Below, one piece after another: positions 28,470-36,238 of a DNA stretch of 64,000 bases. Position 1 is the stretch's first letter, and every line of letters begins with the position of its first letter. The position numbers and the translations under genes were made by a program. Below the pieces are notes generated by a model. It did not search any database. It had not been told where the DNA came from and saw only the letters and a list, made by a program, of their open reading frames with translations. Source of the DNA: an uncultured Oscillospiraceae bacterium (GTDB taxonomy: Bacteria > Bacillota > Clostridia > Oscillospirales > Ruminococcaceae); contig CAJFJV010000001.1 of NCBI GenBank assembly GCA_904384225.1, positions 179,739-243,738 on the forward strand. Direction: 5' to 3'.

Positions 28470-28634
28470 CCAGAAGCACCCCCTTTCCGGCATTCCCATC
28501 TGGTGTTATCATATCACGCTGCGGCAGCCTCTGCAAGCGAATTCCGCCGATGGCTCACTTTTCCGCCTATTCGGTCTATTTGCGCAAGCATCCGGTTTCG
28601 TTAATTTCTAAGTAAACTTTCTTTACCAAAAATA

Positions 28635-28663
28635 TTGACAAATAAACTTCTTCGTGATAGTCT
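28635..28663 (+). promoter_or_regulatory. Candidate promoter of the GH9/MFS locus
   Basis: Perfect -35 TTGACA (28635-28640), 17 bp, weak -10 TAGTCT (28658-28663). The poor -10 lies inside the palindrome at 28655-28687, as expected for a regulated promoter. Confidence 0.5.
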
Positions 28664-28687
28664 ATTTTTATCAGGAATAGACTGTCA
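28655..28687. promoter_or_regulatory. Operator-like palindrome overlapping the -10 region
   Basis: Twelve-bp arms TGATAGTCTATT and AATAGACTGTCA (one G-T mismatch) around a 9-bp centre. There is no T-run, so an operator is more likely than a terminator. It is placed to block the promoter of the first MFS gene. Confidence 0.5.
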
Positions 28688-28737
28688 CGCCGAAATGTAA
28701 GGAAAATATAATCATAAGCTAAAGGAGGAGATGCCCC

Positions 28738-29934
28738 TTGCAGAAAAACCTTGTGGCAGACGGCAGAGAGCCGTTTCCGTTTAAGATGTTTCTGATCTAC
28801 GTTTTATTTTATGCCGGCCAGGCCATGTATAACGTATACTTAAATCTTTTTTTAAATCAAAACGGCTTTTCCAATACACAGCTTGGACTTTTAAGTTCCG
28901 TTTCAACCGTTGTGCTCGTTCTGGTACAGCCTTTATGGGGAGTATTGAGCGATAAATCCAAAAGCAAAAACCAGATTGTCGGCATGCTTTTGCTGATCAG
29001 CGCAATTGTCGGCCTTGCTTTTTACGCATCCAAAACAGCCTTGTGGATGTCTCTCTGTGTCCTGCTGTTTAACGTCTTTTTTAATCCGGCGGTCACCCTT
29101 CAGGATAACTACACGCTCGAAATGCTGGAAGGCGGAAGATGGGATTTTGGGCAGCTCCGTCTCGGCGGTACGCTGGGCTATGCCGCGTGTGCAGCGCTCA
29201 TCGGCTTTGTTGTGGAGACAAACTACGGACAAATTTTCTGGATGATGGGTATTTTCTTTATCATTACAGGCGTCTTGTACTTCACCCTTCCCCGCGTCTC
29301 CGGCCATAGAGAAAAAAAGCAGAAAGTAAAATACTCCCTGCTGCTTAAAGACCGGCGTCTCGTGTGCATGTTTGTGTTCAACATCGTTTATACGCTCGGC
29401 ACTGCGTTTTTCTATCAGTTTTACTCCATCCATTACTCCAACGAGCTGGGTGCCTCTTCTGTTATGGTCGGGCTGCTTTCGACGTTCGGCGCGCTTTCCG
29501 AAATCCCGTTTTTCTGGTTCGCAGGAAGGCTGCAAAAGCGATTCGGCACAAAAGCGCTTATGCTTTTCGCCGGTGCTTCCGCCGCAGCGCGCTGGCTGCT
29601 TTTATCCATGCTGACAAACACCTCGGTTATTTTGGTCGTAAACATGCTTTCCGGCTGTGGTTTTGTCGGCTTCAGCTACAGCCTGATCCGTTATATCAAC
29701 GACAATGTGCCGAAATCCATGCGGGCTACGGCACAGTCGTTAAACGGCATTTTGGGCACCTTTTTCTCCCGTATTATTTTTACCCCGATCAGCGGTATCC
29801 TTGCCGATCATTTCAGCGTTTCTACCGTACTGCTTGGGAACGGGCTTCTTATGGTAGCGGCTGTGCTGTTGTTCGCTTTCACCTTCAGCAAAGCGGAGGC
29901 TTATCAAAAGGCACATCCGGTACTGGAAGAATAA
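28738..29934 (+). CDS. MFS transporter (MFS_1-like, LacY/HcaT type), copy 1
   Basis: 398 aa, 12 membrane segments. The MFS_1-like group (related to LacY and HcaT) is indicated by LLSSVSTVVLVLVQPLWGVLSDKSKSKNQ after the second helix and by the helix-5 signature WDFGQLRLGGTLGYAA. Probably a proton-coupled importer of a sugar or small oligosaccharide. The start is a TTG at 28738 behind AAAGGAGGAG; the ATG at 28731 is out of frame. First gene of the locus; the GH9 gene follows 80 bp downstream without a terminator. Copies 2 and 3 lie on the other side of GH9. Confidence 0.88.
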   Translation: MQKNLVADGREPFPFKMFLIYVLFYAGQAMYNVYLNLFLNQNGFSNTQLGLLSSVSTVVLVLVQPLWGVLSDKSKSKNQIVGMLLLISAIVGLAFYASKTALWMSLCVLLFNVFFNPAVTLQDNYTLEMLEGGRWDFGQLRLGGTLGYAACAALIGFVVETNYGQIFWMMGIFFIITGVLYFTLPRVSGHREKKQKVKYSLLLKDRRLVCMFVFNIVYTLGTAFFYQFYSIHYSNELGASSVMVGLLSTFGALSEIPFFWFAGRLQKRFGTKALMLFAGASAAARWLLLSMLTNTSVILVVNMLSGCGFVGFSYSLIRYINDNVPKSMRATAQSLNGILGTFFSRIIFTPISGILADHFSVSTVLLGNGLLMVAAVLLFAFTFSKAEAYQKAHPVLEE

Positions 29935-30014
29935 TGGGACATATTAAATACGTTGATTCACCGCTTGTGCGGGCAATATAAAGATTCACTTTTTGTCTAA
30001 GGAGGACTATTATT

Positions 30015-31787
30015 ATGGTGTCCATCTTCACCAATCACATCGGCTATGATTCCGGCGATACCAAAAATGCAGTATATCGCCGCGAAGGAAGTGAAATACC
30101 GGTATCTTTCCGCGTTATCTGCGACGGAACCGGTGAAACCGCTTGGGAAGGCGCTCCTGTCGAAGCAGGGGAGGTTGATCGCTGGGGAACCGGTTATTAC
30201 TACACCATGCGCTTTGATGAAGTAAAAAAGCCGGGGCAATATTATATCGAAGTCATCGACAACAACGGGGCAGCCCGCCGCTCTTATCCATTTAAAATTG
30301 GTCAGAATTTGCTTGAAACCAGCACACTGAGCGCCGTTGGCTATTATTTTAAGGCCCAGCGCTCCACCGGTGAGTATGAGGCTGCGGACAAAAATATCCC
30401 GTTTATGTATGGCAAACGCGAAGGACGCATCGATGCGCACGGCGGCTGGTATGATGCTACGGGAGACTACGGCGTGCATCTCTCCCATCTTTCCCACACC
30501 ACCTACTTTAACCCTCAGCAAGCAGCCTTCTCCGCTTATGCTTTCTTTAAGATGAACGATCTATTGGAAGAAGCGGAATATCCGTATTATACCATGCTGA
30601 AACGGCGGCTGATTGAAGAAGGAATGCACGGCGCAGATTTTCTGATGCGGATGCGTGCGCCCTCGGGCAGCTTTTTTGTGACCAAATCCCGTACAATGGA
30701 TGCATACGGCCCTGTTGCATCCATGCGCGTACTCGGCTGCTACTTCCGCAACCCAACCGGAAGAAAAGGCGGCGGTTCTTGGGGAAATGTGGATGATATC
30801 ACGGATTATGATTATGAGACGTCATTCCGTGCAGGCGGCGGATATGCGATTGCCGCACTTGCTTATGCCGCGCGTGTGACATACCCAAGCGATTATACAA
30901 AAGAAGAGTACTTGCAGGCCGCCGTCAGTTCTTATGATTACTTGTATGCGCACAACGAGCTGTATGCAAACGACGGCAAATGGAACTTGGTAGATGAATA
31001 CTGTGCGCTTGACGCTCTGGTTGAAATTTATAAAACAACCAAAGAGATCGACTATCTCCGCCGTGCAAGGGCAATGGCGAAACGGATTATCGACCGCTAT
31101 ATCGCAGTAAATGAGACAATGGGCTACCTGCGCGTCAACGATACAGACCGCCCCTTCTTCCATGCGGCCGACGCCGGAATGCCGGTAGTCAACCTTTTAA
31201 ACTACTGTGAAATTGAACGTCAGCCGGAAGAAAAAGCCGCCGTTCTGGCTGTATGCGAAAAGCTGATGCGCCACGAGCTTTTTGTCACAAACGAAGTGGC
31301 AAATCCGTTCGGTTATGCAAGGCAATTCGTCCAGCATGGCGACGGCAGCAAAACGACACAATTTTTCTATCCGCATGATGTGGAAACTGCACCGTGGTGG
31401 CAAGGGGAAAATGCGCGTATCGCTTCTCTTGCAACTGCCGCACGCTCCCTTTCACACCATACACAGGATGCGGCGCTTGCTGCTGCCCTGCGTAAATATG
31501 CAGACGACCAGATCAACTGGGTGCTTGGTTTAAATCCGTTTGACAGCTGTATGCTGGAAGGCGAGGGCCGTAACAATATCGACTATTTCTTCGAAGGGGA
31601 TCGCCGTGATTTTATTCAATGCCCGGGCGGCATTGTAAACGGTATCACCAGCGGATTGCATGATGAGCACGGGATCGCTTATTATAGTGCGCCCACCAGC
31701 GAAGTAGACGATAACTGGCGCTGGGCTGAACAATGGATTCCACACGCCTCTTGGTATATGTATGCCTTGTGCATGAAAAAAATCTAA
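30015..31787 (+). CDS. Cytoplasmic glycoside hydrolase family 9 enzyme
   Basis: 590 aa with no signal peptide, so intracellular. Residues 5-95 form the Ig-like CelD_N domain (NHIGYD..KNAVY); the (alpha/alpha)6 GH9 domain follows. The catalytic-base motif reads GGWYDATGDYG (Asp147, Asp151), a one-residue-longer form of the usual DAGD; the catalytic acid is probably Glu563 in SEVDDNW near the C-terminus. Intracellular GH9 members with a DA(S/T)GD motif include exo-acting beta-glucosidase/glucosaminidase-type enzymes rather than endocellulases (from memory of the family). Flanked by three MFS genes, it likely cleaves an imported beta-linked oligosaccharide. Strong AAGGAGGA site. Confidence 0.88.
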   Translation: MVSIFTNHIGYDSGDTKNAVYRREGSEIPVSFRVICDGTGETAWEGAPVEAGEVDRWGTGYYYTMRFDEVKKPGQYYIEVIDNNGAARRSYPFKIGQNLLETSTLSAVGYYFKAQRSTGEYEAADKNIPFMYGKREGRIDAHGGWYDATGDYGVHLSHLSHTTYFNPQQAAFSAYAFFKMNDLLEEAEYPYYTMLKRRLIEEGMHGADFLMRMRAPSGSFFVTKSRTMDAYGPVASMRVLGCYFRNPTGRKGGGSWGNVDDITDYDYETSFRAGGGYAIAALAYAARVTYPSDYTKEEYLQAAVSSYDYLYAHNELYANDGKWNLVDEYCALDALVEIYKTTKEIDYLRRARAMAKRIIDRYIAVNETMGYLRVNDTDRPFFHAADAGMPVVNLLNYCEIERQPEEKAAVLAVCEKLMRHELFVTNEVANPFGYARQFVQHGDGSKTTQFFYPHDVETAPWWQGENARIASLATAARSLSHHTQDAALAAALRKYADDQINWVLGLNPFDSCMLEGEGRNNIDYFFEGDRRDFIQCPGGIVNGITSGLHDEHGIAYYSAPTSEVDDNWRWAEQWIPHASWYMYALCMKKI

Positions 31788-31833
31788 ACGCCATATCCGT
31801 TTTTTTAAACAATCCGATCGATCAAAAAAACAG

Positions 31834-31862
31834 TTGCAGCCCGTTTAGAAGCCGTTTATAAT
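31834..31862 (+). promoter_or_regulatory. Sigma-A promoter ahead of MFS copy 2
   Basis: TTGCAG (31834-31839), 17 bp, TATAAT (31857-31862). It gives the second and third MFS genes a start of their own, with a leader of about 130 nt. Confidence 0.7.
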
Positions 31863-31934
31863 CGGTATATGGGTTTGCTGCTTTGTATTTACATGCCGCA
31901 CCGGCTCTGTCTGTCGGCTGCCGCAGATTTTACA

Positions 31935-31969
31935 AATCCGGCTCCCTTTTTGGGAAGCCGGATTCTTTT
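31935..31969 (+). terminator. Hairpin in the leader of MFS copy 2 (attenuator candidate)
   Basis: Arms AATCCGGCTCCC and GGGAAGCCGGATT (one bulged A) with a T5 loop, followed by CTTTTAAAG. It lies between the promoter at 31834-31862 and the ribosome site; the T-run is short, so termination would be partial. Confidence 0.5.
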
Positions 31970-31996
31970 AAAGCCAAAGGGGGAAACCGGGACGAA

Positions 31997-33178
31997 ATGA
32001 AGCAAACCCAAACCGTGGAAAGAACGCCTTTTCCCATCTACCTTTTTCTTACATACTTTATTTTTTACTGCGGCCACGCAGTCTACAATACGTACGGAAC
32101 TGTTTTCCTTTCCCAAAATGGTTTCAGCCAGACGCTGATTGGCATGATGAGCTCTGCCGCTACGCTCGTTCTGGTTCTAATCCAGCCGCTTTGGGGCGTA
32201 ATCAGCGATAGGTCTAAAAACAAAAACCGGATCGCTGGATTGCTGATCGCGCTGTGCGGCATTTCCGGCATAGCTGTGTACCTCATGAAGGATTTGTGGT
32301 GGATCGCACTTTGCACAATGGCAGTTGCCGTATTCTTCTCGCCTGCTATTACACTACAGGATAACTGTACGCTTGAAATGACGGAAGGCCCGCGTTGGGA
32401 TTTTGGCAATATCCGTTTGGGCGGCACGCTTGGGTATCTGGCCTGTGCGGCTGTCATGAGTCTTTTCATAAAAGACTATAACCAAATCTATTGGTGGATC
32501 GCGCTCTTTTTCATCCCGGCCGGTCTCCTTTTGATGTGTATGCATCATCATGTGGGCGGCCATCGCCGGAAAGAGGAAAAAGTCCAATATCGCGTGCTGT
32601 TACAAAATAAACCGCTGATTTGGCTGATTGTTTTCAATATAATCTATTTTGTCGCCAATTCTTTTTCCAAGTATTACACCGTTTATTACAGCACAGAGCT
32701 CGGCGCAACTTCCTTTATGCTGAGCATGACTACGGTCGTAAGCGGCCTTGCGGAAATCCCTTTTTTCTGGTATGCAGGAAAAATTCAAAAAAAGCTTGGC
32801 ATCGAACGGTATTTGATCCTTGCCGCGCTTTCTTTGATTTTAAAACATGTCTTGCTGTGCTTTGTCACCGACCCGTGGATCGCCATTTTGGTTCACGCCC
32901 TCAACGGATGCGGGTTTTCCACTTTTAATTTCTGTGTTTTAAACTATATCAATGAGAATGTGCCAAAAAGCATGCGCGCCACTTCGCAATCGCTAAACGG
33001 GATTCTATCCACCGTCTTTTCTTCCATTATTTTCGCTCCTGTCGCAGGGTTTTGCGCCGATTTTCTGGGATCCGGCGGAACACTGTTGGCTGGCGCAGGA
33101 ATTATGCTTGCCGGTATTATCCTGTTTAAATGCACATTCAGCCGGTCTATCCGGCGGCAATCGCAAACGGTCATGTGA
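31997..33178 (+). CDS. MFS transporter (MFS_1-like), copy 2
   Basis: 393 aa, 12 membrane segments, clearly paralogous to its two neighbours: FLTYFIFYCGHAVYNTYG at the start, TLVLVLIQPLWGVISDRSKNKNR, DNCTLEMTEGPRWDFGNIRLGG, and ENVPKSMRATSQSLNGILSTVF in the second half. Start at the ATG at 31997 behind AAAGGGGGAAA; upstream in-frame codons fall inside the leader hairpin. It has its own promoter, and copy 3 follows 14 bp downstream, so copies 2 and 3 form an operon. Confidence 0.88.
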   Translation: MKQTQTVERTPFPIYLFLTYFIFYCGHAVYNTYGTVFLSQNGFSQTLIGMMSSAATLVLVLIQPLWGVISDRSKNKNRIAGLLIALCGISGIAVYLMKDLWWIALCTMAVAVFFSPAITLQDNCTLEMTEGPRWDFGNIRLGGTLGYLACAAVMSLFIKDYNQIYWWIALFFIPAGLLLMCMHHHVGGHRRKEEKVQYRVLLQNKPLIWLIVFNIIYFVANSFSKYYTVYYSTELGATSFMLSMTTVVSGLAEIPFFWYAGKIQKKLGIERYLILAALSLILKHVLLCFVTDPWIAILVHALNGCGFSTFNFCVLNYINENVPKSMRATSQSLNGILSTVFSSIIFAPVAGFCADFLGSGGTLLAGAGIMLAGIILFKCTFSRSIRRQSQTVM

Positions 33179-33192
33179 AAGAAGGGATTTTT

Positions 33193-34398
33193 TTGACAAT
33201 TTCTAAAGTACACTCCGAACAGGACGCCCGTTTTCCTATTCATATTTTTTTGATCTACGTAATTTTTTATGCCGGCCACGCCTTTTACAATACGTATAAT
33301 ACGCTGTTTTTATACGAAAACGGATTGACACAGGAACAGATTGGCTTTATCAACTCGATTTTTACCGCAATCCTTATTTTCATAAAACCAATGTGGGGTG
33401 TCATCAGCGACAGATCGAAAAACAAGGCACGGATCATCGGCGTTTTGCTAATTGCAAACGCATTGGTTTGCGTCGCCTTTTATATTTCCGCTTCCGCATA
33501 TTGGCTTGCGCTCTGCGTGATCTTGTATCAATTCTTTTTCCAGCCTGCCTATACGCTTCAGGAGAGCTACACGCTTGAATTGATGGACAAAAGCCGCTGG
33601 GACTACGGTAATATCCGCTTGGGCGGCACTCTCGGCTATGCTGTCTGCGCTATGTTTACGGGTGTTTTGATTGGCGACGATTACGGGAAAATTTATTGGA
33701 TGATGGCGTTGCTGTACGGCGCCGCCGGTGTCCTGCAGTTGTTTACCAAACCGATTCCGGGCCAGCGGAAGAAAAAAGAAAAAATTCCTTACCGCCAGGT
33801 ATTTTCCCACGCCCCTTTGATTTGTATCATCTGTTTCCAGCTGCTCTCCTCTCTTGGCTCCTCTTTCAGCATGTATTATTCCATTTACTTCCGCCACGAA
33901 TTGGGGGCGCCGTCCGAGCTCTTGGGCTGGATGACAACGATCGGCGCTATAAGCGAGCTGCCGTTTTTCTGGTATGCCGGCCGGATAGAGCGGAAAATCG
34001 GGACACATTGGTTTTTGGCCATTGCAACCAGCTCCATTATCTTAAAAATGGTTTGCTTGTCCTTCGTTACGAACCCTTATCTCGTACTTGCGCTGCAAGT
34101 ACTGAGCGGTATGTCCGTCGTCAGCAGCTCTTATTGTATTATCAAATATATCAACGATACGGTTCCCGCACAGATGAGGACCACAGCACAGATGACAAAC
34201 GCAATTATAACCACGATTTTCTCTACTGTCATTTGTGCGCCTATCGTCGGTTGGCTTGACGGATTGCTGGGGACACAGGCTGTCCTGTTGATCGGCGCGG
34301 GTGTTTCGGCTGTCGCCGTTATCCTGTTTCTTTTGATCTTCCCCGCTGCCACGCGGTATCAAAAGAAAAAAGAGGCCGCGCTGAACACCCCCTCGTAA
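33193..34398 (+). CDS. MFS transporter (MFS_1-like), copy 3
   Basis: 401 aa, 12 membrane segments; same family features as the two upstream copies (FLIYVIFYAGHAFYNTYN, IKPMWGVISDRSKNKAR, ESYTLELMDKSRWDYGNIRLGG, NDTVPAQMRTTAQMTNAI). The start is a TTG at 33193, preceded by AAAGAAGGGA; a GTG overlapping the end of copy 2 is an alternative. The C-terminal half diverges more from copies 1 and 2, suggesting a different substrate or an older duplication. Terminators follow in the 550-bp gap. Confidence 0.87.
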   Translation: MTISKVHSEQDARFPIHIFLIYVIFYAGHAFYNTYNTLFLYENGLTQEQIGFINSIFTAILIFIKPMWGVISDRSKNKARIIGVLLIANALVCVAFYISASAYWLALCVILYQFFFQPAYTLQESYTLELMDKSRWDYGNIRLGGTLGYAVCAMFTGVLIGDDYGKIYWMMALLYGAAGVLQLFTKPIPGQRKKKEKIPYRQVFSHAPLICIICFQLLSSLGSSFSMYYSIYFRHELGAPSELLGWMTTIGAISELPFFWYAGRIERKIGTHWFLAIATSSIILKMVCLSFVTNPYLVLALQVLSGMSVVSSSYCIIKYINDTVPAQMRTTAQMTNAIITTIFSTVICAPIVGWLDGLLGTQAVLLIGAGVSAVAVILFLLIFPAATRYQKKKEAALNTPS

Positions 34399-34539
34399 GC
34401 TTTCCTCTTCATCCAAAAAATCTGGGGCCATAAAAACAGATGTAACCCCTCCGTCATCCCATCAGTCTTGAGCAAAACAGAACTGGCAGGGAGTTTTGAA
34501 CGGCCGCTGCATGGGGAGCGATCGTGTGCTTTTTTACAA

Positions 34540-34578
34540 GGGCAGGGCGTTTTAAAAAACGTCCTGCCCTCCCTTTTT
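34540..34578 (+). terminator. Terminator of the MFS operon
   Basis: GC-rich stem from GGGCAGG..CG to CG..CCTGCCC (one G-T pair) followed by CCCTTTTTAT on the plus strand. It lies 140 bp past the third MFS gene. Confidence 0.75.
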
Positions 34579-34621
34579 ATCGTCTGCTTTGCATTGGGTT
34601 TTGCAGATTCAGTTCGGCTCT

Positions 34622-34652
34622 ATAAAAGCGGGATATGTCTGCCCGCTTTTAC
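34622..34652. terminator. Second terminator-like hairpin
   Basis: Stem TAAAAGCGGG/CCCGCTTTTA with an 8-9 nt loop; A and T runs are part of the arms so it could act in either direction. Confidence 0.5.
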
Positions 34653-34882
34653 CCTTCTGAAACTTTCTGCTGCGAAAACCTACAACCCTCCCGCTCCGCT
34701 TCGCAAAGAGGGCCTCAGAGATTTAAACTGGTTCGCCGCAAGGTTCGCTTTTCCTGCTTGTCCTTACACGACGATACAGCTTTTTATACGCTCACTTTTG
34801 TAAATGCCTTGAACCTCTCTCTCCCTTAGCACGGCTATCCGATACCGCCTCTTAGTTCCTAATGCTCTCCGCTATAACGCAC

Positions 34883-34920
34883 AAAAGAGGGGATAGGCTC
34901 AAACACCTGTCCCCTCTTTT
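34883..34920 (-). terminator. Terminator of the methyltransferase gene
   Basis: Fifteen-bp stem AAAAGAGGGGATAGG/CCTGTCCCCTCTTTT (one wobble) with an 8-nt loop, 30 bp beyond the minus-strand methyltransferase stop. Confidence 0.75.
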
Positions 34921-34949
34921 GCCGCTTCACTAAAGCCCCTGCCTTTCGG

Positions 34950-35600
34950 CTAATCAACCCTACTGATTTGCAGAAGCCCTGCACAGAATGATACCTGCCG
35001 GTAAGAAGACCCCGCCGGCAAAACACGTTTCAACGTCTCATATATAAAATAGTGTTCGGATTCATCCCATTTTATACCTGCCCTTCTTCTGCAAGCCGCA
35101 AGCGCTTCTTCATTTAAAAATGAGATATCCCCCATTAGCATCATCCCGTCCGGATTCAGATGCTCTAAGATCTCCACCATAAAATGCACTTTTTCCGTAT
35201 CCGTTAGATGATGCAGGGCATACGTACTGATCACATAATCAAATTTGGATGCTGCCAATTCTTTTGGCAATCCGTACTTAAAATCATGCTGCAAAAAAAT
35301 GCCCGCAGGCATTTTCGCTTTTGCCGTACGCACCATTTCTGCGGAAAAGTCGATTCCCACAATACGATGCCCTTTTTCGTAAAGACGCTCTGTCAAAACA
35401 CCCGTGCCAAACCCAATGTCCAATATGTCACTTGGCTTTTCCTTAGGGATCTGCCTCTCAATCTCCCGGAGCATCTGTCTATAGCCAGCAAAAGGATACT
35501 CGTTCTGCTCTTCGCTTTCTGCAACCGTCTGATCGTACGTTCCAGCCCATTCGTCAAACCCTTTTGGATCCAGCATCTTCTGTAATTCTTCCTTTCTCAA
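34950..35600 (-). CDS. Class I SAM-dependent methyltransferase (YrrT-like)
   Basis: 216 aa. N-terminal FDEWAGTYDQTV, SAM-binding motif I ILDIGFGTGVLTERL, motif II VGIDFSAEM, and YVISTYALHHL for motif IV. The general layout resembles YrrT-type methyltransferases of Firmicutes, but the substrate is not known. It is followed on the same strand by its terminator and preceded by a small membrane-anchored protein gene 18 bp upstream, so the two may be co-transcribed with nnr and acpS. Confidence 0.8.
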   Translation of the reverse strand: MRKEELQKMLDPKGFDEWAGTYDQTVAESEEQNEYPFAGYRQMLREIERQIPKEKPSDILDIGFGTGVLTERLYEKGHRIVGIDFSAEMVRTAKAKMPAGIFLQHDFKYGLPKELAASKFDYVISTYALHHLTDTEKVHFMVEILEHLNPDGMMLMGDISFLNEEALAACRRRAGIKWDESEHYFIYETLKRVLPAGSSYRQVSFCAGLLQISRVD

Positions 35601-35617
35601 CCATCAAACGTCCTTTG

Positions 35618-36178
35618 TCAATTTGCATCTGCTTCCCCACTTAAGAAACGGTCAAAATCGCAGGTAAAGCCTACATCCGGAAAATCCACCCGCAAAATCA
35701 TTCCGCTCTCACGATCCAGTGTCACAGTATATGGCCCCGCATCGCAGGTGCCGGACAAAACCAACTGGCCATCCTCTTCTTTTACATTCGCCCCTATCAT
35801 ATCCGCCGCACCGGAAAGAAGAGAAAACAACGGTTTTACCGCAGATTCCGAGGGAAAGCCCTGCAAATTAAGCGGAACTTCCATATTTCCGTAAGATGCT
35901 GTTAACTGGCCGCCCTGCTGCTTTAAGACAACCCCCGCCAATGGGGAGGGGTCTTTTACCGTAAGCGTAATGGAGCCTGTTTCATCCCGTCCCAACACCG
36001 CCGTCAACGATGTCTCTCCGCTTTTGATCGTTACTTCTGCTTCAAAAGCGCCGGAAAAAATGTCCCGCGTTTGTGTAACTGCCTGCTTCGCCGTATAAGC
36101 CCTCCACAAAAGGATTCCCGCTATAATGGCAACCGCCAGTATGATGATGACGGCTGCGGCCTTTCTTTTTGCACTCAA
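35618..36178 (-). CDS. Membrane-anchored protein of unknown function
   Basis: 186 aa. A basic N-terminus (SAKRKAA) is followed by one membrane segment (about 6-24); the rest is an extracytoplasmic beta-rich domain with a SYGNMEVPLNLQGFPSES stretch and two cysteines near the C-terminus (GTCDAG, FTCDFD). The start is taken as the TTG at 36178, 9 nt after AGGAGGTG; the ATG at 36202 would place the ribosome site inside the gene. No family was recognised. Sixty bp downstream of nnr on the same strand. Confidence 0.65.
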   Translation of the reverse strand: MSAKRKAAAVIIILAVAIIAGILLWRAYTAKQAVTQTRDIFSGAFEAEVTIKSGETSLTAVLGRDETGSITLTVKDPSPLAGVVLKQQGGQLTASYGNMEVPLNLQGFPSESAVKPLFSLLSGAADMIGANVKEEDGQLVLSGTCDAGPYTVTLDRESGMILRVDFPDVGFTCDFDRFLSGEADAN

Positions 36179-36238
36179 CCCGCAACGCACCTCCTGCCCC
36201 ATTTTATGCAGAAAAAAATGCGTTATACCGTATTTTGG

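Larger units (their letters stand above)
34399..34949. other. Intergenic region with three hairpins, no gene
   Basis: A 550-bp gap between convergent genes. It holds hairpins at 34540-34578, 34622-34652 and 34883-34920. Short open frames at 34468-34829 have no coding character, ribosome site or recognisable similarity. The middle part (34660-34860) may be a remnant of a lost element, but nothing in it is recognised. Confidence 0.4.
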
